A DNA stretch of 6,901 nucleotides from an uncultured Legionellales bacterium (GCA_945956945.1 CAMFJO010000042.1:1-6901); one strand, 5' to 3'. Counted from the stretch's first letter, positions 1-6,147 are shown. The notes: generated by a model not told the origin, from the sequence alone. Translations and numbers: made by a program.

Positions 1-348
1 CACCCAAGCACCCAAAGACCAATACGGGGTCACGATAGCCAACTTAAAATAAGAAAAAATCACGAAAAAATCGACGAAGCGATCCAAACTGCCGTCTAGA
101 AAAGCGCCATAATGGCTACTTTTACCGCCAGCACGCGCCACAGCCCCATCAACAACATCAAATAAGCCTGCCAATATGAAAAAAACCAGCCCTGTCACAC
201 TAAAATTGTGCGCAATAAAAATATAACCTAAAATACCCAATACAAATGTCAGCCAGGTATAGGCATTCGCCGTAATAGGCAAACGCAACATACGCTGTCC
301 CAATTGTTCAGAGAAATTACGCCACCACACACACTTTTCTTTAATCAT
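1..348 (-). CDS. CDP-alcohol phosphatidyltransferase, N-terminal 116 residues (3' end outside window)
   Basis: Integral membrane enzyme that transfers a phospho-alcohol from a CDP-activated lipid or alcohol, as in phospholipid head-group synthesis. The reading frame stays open from an ATG at 346-348 to the left edge, so the C-terminal part is missing. The full family signature is present: D64-x2-D67-G68-x2-A71-R72-x8-G81-x3-D85-x3-D89, the metal- and CDP-binding residues. Hydrophobic segments lie at about residues 29-46, 50-66 and 91-106, with the signature following the second, as expected. The start follows GGGAG at 9-nt spacing and an in-frame TAG lies just upstream, so no longer start is available. 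It sits 71 nt downstream of dcd in the same direction. The acceptor alcohol (glycerol-3-phosphate, inositol phosphate or other) cannot be read from this half. By eye the sequence around the signature recalls archaetidylinositol-phosphate-synthase-like members rather than classical PgsA, but this is tentative. Confidence 0.9.
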   Translation of the reverse strand, partial: MIKEKCVWWRNFSEQLGQRMLRLPITANAYTWLTFVLGILGYIFIAHNFSVTGLVFFILAGLFDVVDGAVARAGGKSSHYGAFLDGSLDRFVDFFVIFSYFKLAIVTPYWSLGAWV

Positions 349-405
349 ATCTCTATACTCCCGCGACCCCTAGGCTCCAAGCCTCGCTGAACCCAAACCC
401 TTGTG

Positions 406-434
406 ACTATATCTTTAAATTAAGTTCTAGGCAA
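406..434 (-). promoter_or_regulatory. possible sigma70 promoter for the phosphatidyltransferase gene
   Basis: On the minus strand, TTGCCT (429-434) is followed after exactly 17 nt by TATAGT (406-411). The element overlaps the dcd stop codon and would start transcription about 50 nt before the phosphatidyltransferase ATG. This would let the last gene be transcribed independently of mrp-dcd. The boxes match consensus moderately, so it could be chance in AT-rich DNA. Confidence 0.3.
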
Positions 435-986
435 AGTGACGCCCAATTGCCCCTGATATTTACCTCTTCTATCGCCATAAGACACTGCACAAGCTTCATC
501 GGATTGCAAGAAAATCATTTGCGCTATGCCTTCATTGGCATAAATTTTCGCAGGCAAAGGCGTGGTATTTGAAATTTCTAAAGTAACATGCCCTTCCCAC
601 TCTGGCTCGAGCGGCGTTACATTAATGATTTGTCCACAACGTGCATAAGTCGATTTTCCCAAACAAATACACAATACATCGCGCGGAATACGGAAATATT
701 CTACCGTACGCGCCAAAGCAAATGAATTCGGGGGAATAATGCACACATCCGTTTCTACATCGACGAAACTATTTTCATCAAAGGCTTTGGGATCCACAAT
801 GCTAGAGTTAATATTGGTGAAAATTTTAAATTCTCTGGCACAACGTACATCATAACCATAACTGGAAGTCCCATAAGAAATGATAGTGCGATCGTCAAGG
901 CGACGCACTTGTTCTGCACAATAGGGTTCTATCATGCCATGTGTCTGACTCATATCCTGGATCCAACGATCCGCTTTGATAGCCAT
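420..986 (-). CDS. dcd: dCTP deaminase
   Basis: Cytosolic enzyme that deaminates dCTP to dUTP, feeding dUTPase and thymidylate synthesis. The 188 residues match the compact gammaproteobacterial form of Dcd, which begins with the IKADRWI...HGMIEP type N-terminus. Visible conserved blocks are SYGYDVR (42-48), the nucleotide-binding GKSTYAR (110-116), [19 protein letters not shown] (122-140) with E137 at the position of the catalytic Glu, and the C-terminal [11 protein letters not shown] lid that closes over the triphosphate. All expected catalytic residues appear intact. Only 4 nt separate its ATG from the mrp stop, and its ribosome binding site lies inside mrp, so the two are co-transcribed and probably translationally coupled. 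A bifunctional deaminase/dUTPase is possible in this superfamily, but the sequence looks like ordinary Dcd. Confidence 0.96.
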   Translation of the reverse strand: MAIKADRWIQDMSQTHGMIEPYCAEQVRRLDDRTIISYGTSSYGYDVRCAREFKIFTNINSSIVDPKAFDENSFVDVETDVCIIPPNSFALARTVEYFRIPRDVLCICLGKSTYARCGQIINVTPLEPEWEGHVTLEISNTTPLPAKIYANEGIAQMIFLQSDEACAVSYGDRRGKYQGQLGVTLPRT

Positions 987-990
987 AGTA

Positions 991-2073
991 TTACTCCACT
1001 ACAATTTTGGCAAAACGCCGTTTCACTTGTGTTGCTCTTAGCGCCAAACGCGCCACCATTTTCAGTGCAATTTGCTGATAATTTTGGGTGATCGCTGACT
1101 CTGGTGCAGACACGACCAAAGGAATACCGGCATCGCTCGCACGCCGAATCTCTGTGTTCAAAGGTAATAATCCCAATAGATCTAAGTCAAAATTCTCCGC
1201 CATACGCTTCCCACCGGCCTCACCAAAAATAGCATCCGTGTGTTGACACTGCGGACAATGGTAATAAGCCATGTTTTCCACCACCCCCAACAAGGGGATA
1301 GCAACCTTCTTAAACATATTCACTGCTTTTTGGACATCCAGCAAGGCCAGATCTTGGGGTGTCGTTACGATGACCGCCCCTGAGACCGGGATTTTTTGCG
1401 ACAAAGTCAATTGAATATCGCCCGTACCGGGTGGCATATCTATCAACAGATAATCCAACTCATGCCATAGCGTATCATATAATAACTGTTGAAGCGCCCC
1501 GCTGACCATAGGGCCGCGCCAAATAACCGGCGTTTCTGCACTGTCCAGTAAATACCCTATGGACATTGATTGCACACCATGCTTTAGCAGGGGAATTAAA
1601 GCCTTACCCTGTACTTGTGGCTTCTCAGTAACCCCCAATAGATTGGGTTGGTTCGGGCCATAGATGTCCGCATCCAGAATTCCCACCCGAGCGCCTTCTG
1701 CTGCCAAGGCCAGGGCTAAATTTGTAGTGACCGTTGATTTACCAACGCCACCCTTACCCGAGGCGATGGCAATAATATTCTTCACCTGTGGCAGCGTTTT
1801 AACGTTTGCAGGCGTTTCTAAGGCCACAATGGTACTTTCCCATTGCCACTGTAGACTGTGAATGTGTATTGTGTTGTTTTCCGTCAAGGCTTGCATCACT
1901 TGCTGTTGCCAAAGTGACTGTATTTTGTCATGAGGGAAAGGTAACTTTAAGCGGATAGAATAATTATTTTCTTTATTTTCAACGACTTGAACCCAGTTAT
2001 CGGGAATTGCAGGAATAGCCAATGCTTCTATTAATACATGTTTTATACTGTCTATAATAATGGCTGCCGACAT
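991..2073 (-). CDS. mrp: Mrp/ApbC family Fe-S cluster carrier ATPase
   Basis: P-loop ATPase of the Mrp/NBP35 family that binds a [4Fe-4S] cluster and passes it to apo-proteins in the cytosol. The chosen ATG at 2071-2073 gives 360 residues, within the usual size of gammaproteobacterial Mrp. A GTG at 2086-2088 would add five residues but looks less likely as a start. Residues 1-90 are a diverged MIP18/DUF59-like domain. The ATPase domain follows with the deviant Walker A GKGGVGKS (106-113), the switch region [11 protein letters not shown] (about 134-144), a Walker B-type [11 protein letters not shown] (about 209-219) and the cluster-binding CPQC (C273, C276). All key residues are present. It is the first gene of the mrp-dcd pair; the same order occurs in Pseudomonas, where metG lies next to mrp, but metG is absent here. 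Confidence 0.95.
   Translation of the reverse strand: MSAAIIIDSIKHVLIEALAIPAIPDNWVQVVENKENNYSIRLKLPFPHDKIQSLWQQQVMQALTENNTIHIHSLQWQWESTIVALETPANVKTLPQVKNIIAIASGKGGVGKSTVTTNLALALAAEGARVGILDADIYGPNQPNLLGVTEKPQVQGKALIPLLKHGVQSMSIGYLLDSAETPVIWRGPMVSGALQQLLYDTLWHELDYLLIDMPPGTGDIQLTLSQKIPVSGAVIVTTPQDLALLDVQKAVNMFKKVAIPLLGVVENMAYYHCPQCQHTDAIFGEAGGKRMAENFDLDLLGLLPLNTEIRRASDAGIPLVVSAPESAITQNYQQIALKMVARLALRATQVKRRFAKIVVE
994..997 (-). promoter_or_regulatory. ribosome binding site of dcd inside the mrp 3' end
   Basis: GGAG on the minus strand lies within the last codons of mrp, 7 nt before the dcd ATG. Placing the Shine-Dalgarno sequence in the upstream coding region, with a 4-nt intergenic gap, supports translational coupling of mrp and dcd and fixes the dcd start. 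Confidence 0.8.
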
Positions 2074-2102
2074 AAAAATAACCCCCACATTGAAACGGGG
2101 CT

Positions 2103-2111
2103 ATTTTATCA
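2103..2111 (-). promoter_or_regulatory. possible extended -10 promoter of mrp-dcd
   Basis: The minus strand reads TGATAAAAT, an extended -10 (TGn plus TAAAAT, one mismatch from TATAAT). Transcription would begin near 2096, about 23 nt before the mrp ATG. No good -35 box is seen at 16-18 nt, which extended -10 promoters can tolerate. The discriminator (AGCCCCG) is GC-rich. Confidence 0.4.
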
Positions 2112-2163
2112 CGTTTAATCGTCTCACAGTGCTTTTTAAACAGGATATTTAGCTACAATGGTA

Positions 2164-2195
2164 GGCCGGCTTAGGTAAAGACACCTAAGCCGGCC
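2164..2195 (-). terminator. 13-bp perfect hairpin behind the L,D-transpeptidase gene
   Basis: GGCCGGCTTAGGT (2164-2176) pairs perfectly with ACCTAAGCCGGCC (2183-2195) around a 6-nt loop. It begins 25 nt after the stop codon of the L,D-transpeptidase gene, in the direction of transcription, and lies upstream of the mrp promoter, so transcription termination or 3'-end protection is the natural role. Neither strand has a T-tract directly after the stem, so it is not a textbook intrinsic terminator. A dispersed repeat is the alternative. Confidence 0.5.
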
Positions 2196-2220
2196 AATGG
2201 GACGCAGGGCTATTTCGAAA

Positions 2221-2784
2221 CTAGTAGGGCAATATTTGCACCTTGGTGCCAATCGTCACAAAATTCTCACTTAACCAGGCCGCATCGCTGGGGTGCATCC
2301 GTACACAGCCATGGCTGGCATTGTAGTTGGGTACATCATAGGACCCATGCAAGGCATACCCCCCATTAAAAAACATGCAGTATGGCATCGGCGCGCCGCC
2401 TTCATGCAGAGGGAATATGGAGGATTTACAATCCGCACCCTTCTTGCGATAGACGGTAAAAGTACCCGATGGGGTTTTACAAGCACTTCCTATATCGGGG
2501 CAATACCCTCTACCCGCAGAGGCTGGTCCTTGTGCGACCAAAACGCCATCAGGGCCATAAGCACCCCATGCGTGTTCATTCGGATCCACAATCACAATCT
2601 TGCTCCCCGTGGCTGGGCGAGTAGCAGGAAATTGATAGGCTGGCACCAGCGCCACTGTTTGAGAACCATTATTGCCATTCGCCGTAGAAGTCGCGTGATT
2701 GCCAGATGAATCATTCGGCATGGTGGCACAACCAGCTAATACAATACTCGACAGTAATATGACTGCTTTGAATTTGAGTTTCAT
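2221..2784 (-). CDS. L,D-transpeptidase (YkuD domain) lipoprotein, EnhA-like
   Basis: Predicted periplasmic, lipid-anchored L,D-transpeptidase that would make 3-3 peptidoglycan cross-links or attach proteins to the wall. Residues 1-18 are a lipoprotein signal peptide with lipobox L16-A-G-C19. Residue +2 after the lipidated Cys is Ala, which under the Lol rule favours the outer membrane. A low-complexity Ser/Asn/Gly linker (about 23-43) follows. The YkuD domain (about 62-186) carries H146-G147 and the catalytic S157-H-G-C160-V-R162 signature, with C160 the nucleophile. At 187 residues it is a minimal single-domain form. Four further cysteines (95, 102, 119, 136) could form disulfides. The HGSYDVPNYNASHGCVRM style and the short C-terminus ending in PY resemble Legionella EnhA ('enhanced entry') proteins. 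The start follows AAGGGGAC at good spacing. It appears to be monocistronic, closed by the hairpin at 2164-2195. Confidence 0.92.
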   Translation of the reverse strand: MKLKFKAVILLSSIVLAGCATMPNDSSGNHATSTANGNNGSQTVALVPAYQFPATRPATGSKIVIVDPNEHAWGAYGPDGVLVAQGPASAGRGYCPDIGSACKTPSGTFTVYRKKGADCKSSIFPLHEGGAPMPYCMFFNGGYALHGSYDVPNYNASHGCVRMHPSDAAWLSENFVTIGTKVQILPY

Positions 2785-2965
2785 GATACGTCCCCTTACT
2801 TAAAAACATTCTTCTTATAATCAAAGCGTAGCAGGGATTAAGCCCCCAATTGCTTATTCTTATTGAAAATTTGCACCATATTCAGCTATCGTTAATGAAA
2901 CCCTAGAAAAGATTAAGGATGGATGAGAGATTGCAGCGTATCATTATATTGAGATTCATGGTGAA

Positions 2966-2989
2966 TATACCCAATACACTTCAAGATAC
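2966..2989. repeat. possible remnant of a dispersed intergenic repeat
   Basis: The stretch begins TATACCCAATACACTTCAAG and continues ATAC. It resembles, from memory, the TATACCCAAT...TTCAAG-type intergenic repeats seen in several gammaproteobacteria. There is only one copy here and no facing partner arm, so the call rests on resemblance alone. Confidence 0.25.
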
Positions 2990-3024
2990 GAAAAATAATG
3001 CGTATAACTTTGAAACGATAGCCA

Positions 3025-3105
3025 TGTCATCCTCGACCGCAGGTCGGGGATCCAGTATGAAACCCTATTTGAAACTGGATCCCCGACCTGCGGTCGAGGA
3101 TGACA
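3025..3105. repeat. 81-bp palindromic element with perfect 32-bp arms
   Basis: The left arm (3025-3056, starting TGTCATCCTCGACC) and right arm (3074-3105, ending GGTCGAGGATGACA) are exact reverse complements around a 17-nt spacer. Each arm also carries a smaller hairpin, CGACC-GCA-GGTCG, next to a GGATCC, so the transcript could form one long stem or two short ones. Complementarity stops exactly at both ends. The GTCATCC...GGATCCAG style resembles palindromic elements widespread in Rickettsia, Wolbachia and other host-associated bacteria. It lies 90 bp after the hydrolase stop and could serve as a transcript end, although no T-tract follows on the minus strand. One plus-strand frame is open across all 27 codons. 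Confidence 0.9.
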
Positions 3106-3137
3106 GTATCTTTTCTCTTAACGCGCCAGTATTCTGT

Positions 3138-3194
3138 CTAGTTCGCATCTTCAGGTGCTTTAGGTATGGGCGGCTCTTTACAAGCCCCATAAAA
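3138..3194 (-). other. in-frame coding-like extension after the hydrolase stop codon
   Basis: Directly after the TAA of the hydrolase gene, the same frame stays open for 18 codons, FYGACKEPPIPKAPEDAN, before a TAG at 3138-3140. The peptide is charged and proline-rich, like a natural C-terminal tail, not like translated AT-rich spacer. It may be a former C-terminus cut off by a recent stop mutation, a readthrough product, or chance. It has no start of its own and cannot be a separate gene. Confidence 0.35.
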
Positions 3195-4643
3195 TTATCT
3201 TGAAGAACTCCGCATTTGAGGAGATTGTGGTTCTGCATAGATTTTAGCAACATCTTCTCGTAGCTTAATCGCCAGTTCCTTAATCGCTTCTTTAACATAT
3301 TTTATAAAAGCCAAGCGATCTATTCCACTGGAGCGATTCAAAACATTTGCCATTCTCGCTTCTTTTTTTGTTTTCTCGACAGAAGGAGCATCCGTTTTTT
3401 TGGTATGCAATATCTCTATGCTTTTTTTGGCCAATTCGCCTACTTTAGCAAAGATAGTCGACTCATGCTGAAAAGGACTGGCCTTCACATGTGCCACGGT
3501 GGCTTCTTCGCATAGACTCATCACATCACAAGTCGTGAGTCCTTGTTCTGCAGCTGCATCTAGAATTTTGGCTCTATTTTTAAGTAAAAATTCTGCCGTT
3601 AAATCTTTTTCATTCATGTCGATACCTTCCAATATGCCTACCTTTTCCCGATCAGTATCATCCTTCATGGTATAGCATAGTTGATTGCCTATCATATAGA
3701 GATAGATTTTTCCTGCTTCAATTTGTCCATCTTCAGGTAATAAACTTAATTCTGCCCCTCGCTGTGCCAAAAGGTGTTGTTCTCCAAAGGTAGGAACGAC
3801 ATCCAGCTTATACACACAGGCAGTCGCTTTTAAACTCAAACTCCCTTCCTTTGTCACTTGCCTTAGTTCTGTGGCAAACTGCTTGCCTTTCTCTTTGCTC
3901 AACATCGGTGCGGCACTGGTATTTAAATCCAAATGAACTTTCTTTTTCATTAGGTTAGCGCAATCGGCCTGATTATTCGGCGGAGTAGCTTTGATCTGTA
4001 CAATGTTTTGAACCAAGCGTTGCGCATCGGCACCACCCAAACTATGGCCAATGACATTAATTTTAACCGAGTCGCCTTCTATTTTGCCAACCGCTTCATT
4101 TAATTTCGCTAATACTTTATCTTTATGCTGTTCAAAAGATTCTTGGCCGGCGGCTTCATCTTCCATATCGCGTACCACACCGGGTAAATCCTTGGTACCG
4201 ACAAAAACCACTTTAATTTCTGACTTTCCGTCTACCGGTTCTAAAATAAATGCATTCAAACCTTCCGGTGTATCTACCCTGTTAATCTTGTACTCTACAT
4301 CAACAGGGTTTCCATCATCATCGTAGGTACGTACTATTTTATTAGGGATAGGTTCTGGATTGTCTGGATTAGCTTCATAGCGTTCTTTCTCTGCCATGTA
4401 CAAAGCATGAGCCAACTCCTCAGCCTGTAATATCGTGTGTAAAACTTTTTCTACCTGATGCGCAGCCTCTAGATTGACTAATTTTCGCTTAACATCGACT
4501 ACCGCAGCAGGACTAGGCGCTATGGCGCGGGTGCTATCAAAGTCTTTAGAAGGCATCGACAATGTGGGCTTTATAGAACGTCGCTTAGGATTTCGCTGAA
4601 AATTCGGCGTAGATGATCCTTGGACGAGTTTTTCGTCTGTCAT
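3195..4643 (-). CDS. class-3-lipase-like serine hydrolase, candidate secreted effector
   Basis: A 482-residue protein with no signal peptide or membrane segment. A disordered, basic N-terminus (1-50) is followed by a charged helical region (about 51-95). The core (about 115-305) has an alpha/beta-hydrolase look: the strand and oxyanion region VVFVGTKD (145-152), the nucleophile elbow G199-H-S201-L-G-G204 with S201 as nucleophile, and VYKLDVVPTFGEQH (277-290), which matches the D-x-V-P...H pattern of class 3 lipases and suggests D281 and H290 as triad partners. The C-terminal 180 residues are helical, Lys/Glu-rich and unrecognised. Likely activity is lipid or ester hydrolysis; the substrate is unknown. 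The start is set by GAGAGG 9 nt before the ATG, downstream of an extended -10 promoter. A cytosolic esterase is possible, but a soluble lipase with long non-catalytic tails in this setting suggests a type IV effector. Confidence 0.8.
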   Translation of the reverse strand: MTDEKLVQGSSTPNFQRNPKRRSIKPTLSMPSKDFDSTRAIAPSPAAVVDVKRKLVNLEAAHQVEKVLHTILQAEELAHALYMAEKERYEANPDNPEPIPNKIVRTYDDDGNPVDVEYKINRVDTPEGLNAFILEPVDGKSEIKVVFVGTKDLPGVVRDMEDEAAGQESFEQHKDKVLAKLNEAVGKIEGDSVKINVIGHSLGGADAQRLVQNIVQIKATPPNNQADCANLMKKKVHLDLNTSAAPMLSKEKGKQFATELRQVTKEGSLSLKATACVYKLDVVPTFGEQHLLAQRGAELSLLPEDGQIEAGKIYLYMIGNQLCYTMKDDTDREKVGILEGIDMNEKDLTAEFLLKNRAKILDAAAEQGLTTCDVMSLCEEATVAHVKASPFQHESTIFAKVGELAKKSIEILHTKKTDAPSVEKTKKEARMANVLNRSSGIDRLAFIKYVKEAIKELAIKLREDVAKIYAEPQSPQMRSSSR

Positions 4644-4664
4644 TTTTATTTACCTCTCGCTATC

Positions 4665-4694
4665 TTTCTAGATATATTTTTTCTAGATATATTT
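4665..4694. repeat. two perfect tandem copies of a 15-bp unit
   Basis: TTTCTAGATATATTT occurs at 4665-4679 and again at 4680-4694 with no mismatch, and the repeat stops at both outer edges. It covers the predicted transcript start and early leader of the hydrolase gene, between its -10 box and its ribosome binding site. A recent slippage duplication is the simplest origin. Confidence 0.9.
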
Positions 4695-4702
4695 ATGAGC
4701 CC

Positions 4703-4711
4703 ATTATAACA
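4703..4711 (-). promoter_or_regulatory. extended -10 promoter of the serine hydrolase gene
   Basis: The minus strand reads TGTTATAAT: a perfect TATAAT (4703-4708) preceded by TGn, the extended -10 configuration. Transcription would begin near 4696, giving a leader of about 53 nt that contains the 15-bp tandem repeat and the GAGAGG ribosome binding site. No good -35 box is seen; AT-rich DNA lies upstream. Confidence 0.6.
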
Positions 4712-4719
4712 CTCGAACG

Positions 4720-4751
4720 TTAAGGAATTATTAAAGGCAAAAATTCTTTAA
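4720..4751. repeat. imperfect 10-bp inverted repeat, possible operator
   Basis: TTAAGGAATT (4720-4729) and AATTCTTTAA (4742-4751) pair with nine Watson-Crick pairs and one G-T, around 12 nt. It overlaps the place where a -35 box would lie for the hydrolase promoter, in the divergent region shared with the transporter gene, so a regulator site is conceivable. The DNA is very AT-rich, which raises the odds of chance. Confidence 0.3.
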
Positions 4752-4804
4752 AAAAATTATTATTATGAAAATCAATTGTTTATAAAAATATGTGGCGAAA
4801 CAGT

Positions 4805-4833
4805 TTGTATTTTTGACCTATTATTGCTAGGAT
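4805..4833 (+). promoter_or_regulatory. possible promoter of the efflux transporter gene
   Basis: TTGTAT (4805-4810) and TAGGAT (4828-4833) are 17 nt apart, and the -10 is preceded by TGC, an extended -10 arrangement. Transcription would start near 4840, about 27 nt before the GTG start. Both boxes are only partial matches to consensus. Confidence 0.35.
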
Positions 4834-4866
4834 GCCTCTCAATGCTCTTCATTTAGGCCTGGATCC

Positions 4867-6057
4867 GTGCAATACACCCCCTTAAAATTGGTTTTACTCC
4901 TAGCGCCCTTGGTATTCAGTTTTGCCATCGGCCAAGACATTTTTATTCCCGAAGTGCCCCAACTCACCGCCCTATTTCACACCACGCCGGGACTGGTGCA
5001 ACAAACCTTAAGTGCCTTCATGCTGGCTGTGGGCATTGGCCAATTAATCGTAGGACCGCTCACCGATCGCTTTGGTCGCAAAAAGATTGTGTTGCTGAGC
5101 ACGGCCCTGTTTGCGCTGGCTTCTATTGGCGCTGCTTGTGCCCATTCCATCCTCTTTTTAATTTTGATGCGTATCGTTCAAGGTATTGGTGCTTGCGGCA
5201 TGATGGTATGCGCTTTCGCCATCGTGCGTGATGTATCCCACGGCAATGAATCAGCGCACATTTACAGTTATTTAAATGGCGCTATTGCAATCTCGCCTTT
5301 ATTGGCGCCCATGGCGGGAGGATATCTGGATGTCACTTTTGGCTGGCGTGCCCCCTTTTTCTTTCTAGCAGCAACAGGCATTGCCATTTTGGGGATGATA
5401 TGGGCGCTCTTATCAGAAACCATCCGCGAAAAAAATACCAAAGCCTCTTTAAGAGGGACCTTTGCCGATTATCGGCGCGTTATCCAAAACAAACAATTTC
5501 TAAGGTTTAATTTTATCGCCGCGAGTGCCCTTGCCTCTTTTTTTACTTTTTTCTCCGTGTCCCCTTACATTCTCATTAATTTATTGCATGTACCGGAAAC
5601 CCGTTTTGGTTTTTATTTCGCTATCATTGGCATGACCTTCTTTATCGGTAGTGTGGGCTCTGCCAAACTCAATCTAAGATGGGGTATGTATAAAGTTGCT
5701 TTCATCGGTAGCCTTTTATTTTTTCTAAGCGGTATCACCATGTTAGGGTGGACCTTAGTGGTCGGTACCAGTTTATGGAGTTTTTTATTACCCACGGCGC
5801 TCGCCGGCATTGGTGGCGCTTTTATGATGGGTTCTAGCGCAGGCGGTGCGCTAGAGCCTTTTCCTGATATCGCTGGTACCGCTGCCGCTTTGTTAGGCGC
5901 TTCAGAATTTTTACTGGCAACTTTAGTGGGTACGATTGCCTTACTACGACCCGTGAACTCCAATATGCCACTGGCTATCGTGTTGAGTGTATTTGGGCTA
6001 TCAGCGCTGTTGCTCATGCTGACTTATAAAAAAAATCCTCAGCACATCTCCATCTAG
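4867..6057 (+). CDS. MFS drug efflux transporter, Bcr/CflA family
   Basis: Twelve-helix inner-membrane proton antiporter of the drug:H+ antiporter-1 type, expected to export small hydrophobic compounds. At 396 residues it has the usual family length. Visible motifs are motif A G63-P-L-T-D-R-F-G-R-K72 in the loop after helix 2, motif B RIVQGIGA (102-109) in helix 4, and SPLLAPMAGGYL (143-154) at the motif C position in helix 5. GALEPFPDIAGTAAALLG (327-344) in the C-terminal half is typical of Bcr/CflA proteins. The hydrophilic stretch at about 184-211 is the central loop between the two six-helix halves. The start is GTG at 4867: the frame has a stop at 4828-4830, no ATG lies between, and helix 1 begins within ten residues. 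The Shine-Dalgarno match is weak. It is divergent from the hydrolase gene and apparently monocistronic. The substrate cannot be inferred. Confidence 0.93.
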   Translation: MQYTPLKLVLLLAPLVFSFAIGQDIFIPEVPQLTALFHTTPGLVQQTLSAFMLAVGIGQLIVGPLTDRFGRKKIVLLSTALFALASIGAACAHSILFLILMRIVQGIGACGMMVCAFAIVRDVSHGNESAHIYSYLNGAIAISPLLAPMAGGYLDVTFGWRAPFFFLAATGIAILGMIWALLSETIREKNTKASLRGTFADYRRVIQNKQFLRFNFIAASALASFFTFFSVSPYILINLLHVPETRFGFYFAIIGMTFFIGSVGSAKLNLRWGMYKVAFIGSLLFFLSGITMLGWTLVVGTSLWSFLLPTALAGIGGAFMMGSSAGGALEPFPDIAGTAAALLGASEFLLATLVGTIALLRPVNSNMPLAIVLSVFGLSALLLMLTYKKNPQHISI

Positions 6058-6092
6058 CGGTATCCTACAATACAGATTGTGAACGATATCGC

Positions 6093-6135
6093 GGGCAAAC
6101 TATTTAAACCTTAGCTTGTTTGCTTTATTTTTTTT
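6093..6135 (+). terminator. possible intrinsic terminator after the transporter gene
   Basis: GCAAAC (6095-6100) pairs with GTTTGC (6118-6123), extendable by two G-T pairs (6093-6094 with 6124-6125), followed by a T-rich run TTTATTTTTTTT. The stem is short and the loop is 17 nt, so it is a weak terminator. The T-run overlaps the upstream part of the next gene's promoter. Confidence 0.4.
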
Positions 6136-6147
6136 ATGATTTTAAGG

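Larger units (their letters stand above)
2785..3194. other. 410-bp intergenic region
   Basis: This gap lies between the start of the L,D-transpeptidase gene and the stop of the serine hydrolase gene, both on the minus strand. It holds the ribosome binding site and presumed promoter of the transpeptidase gene next to 2785, a possible repeat remnant at 2966-2989, the 81-bp palindromic element at 3025-3105, and an 18-codon in-frame stretch behind the hydrolase stop at 3138-3194. Open frames crossing it on both strands lack convincing start sites and are read through the palindrome. I see no convincing gene. Confidence 0.7.

Noticed and set aside
372..384. Small hairpin AGGCT-CCA-AGCCT between dcd and the phosphatidyltransferase gene
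   Set aside because: Only 5 bp with no T-tract on either strand; not enough for a terminator call.
2074..2100. CCCC/GGGG hairpin in front of mrp as a translation-control element
   Set aside because: The predicted transcript start (near 2096) falls inside one arm, so the stem would not be fully transcribed. Four G-C pairs are also too few to rely on.
2293..2709. Long plus-strand open frame opposite the L,D-transpeptidase gene
   Set aside because: The minus-strand frame carries a lipobox and the full SHGC catalytic motif. The plus-strand product resembles nothing and has no ribosome binding site.
2810..2850. TTATAA at 2815-2820 (minus strand) as the -10 of the L,D-transpeptidase gene
   Set aside because: There is no acceptable -35 box and no TGn extension. 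A promoter must lie in this area but I cannot place it.
2885..3022. 9-bp inverted pair GCTATCGTT / AACGATAGC, 120 bp apart, considered as ends of an inserted element
   Set aside because: It is too short and flanked by no target duplication, and the palindromic element lies outside it. Chance is a sufficient explanation.
2894..3067. Shared ATGAAACCCTA at 2894-2904 and in the palindrome spacer
   Set aside because: An 11-base match is expected by chance in a window of this size.
2919..3203. Plus-strand 94-codon open frame across the palindrome
   Set aside because: It has no properly spaced ribosome binding site, it overlaps the hydrolase 3' end, and it is open mainly because the palindrome has no stop in that frame. 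Its middle part is simply the repeat translated.
3065..3298. Minus-strand 77-codon open frame overlapping the hydrolase gene
   Set aside because: It lies in a different frame over the hydrolase 3' end and stops inside the palindrome spacer. The SSSTAGRGSS peptide it shares with the plus-strand frame only reflects the inverted repeat.
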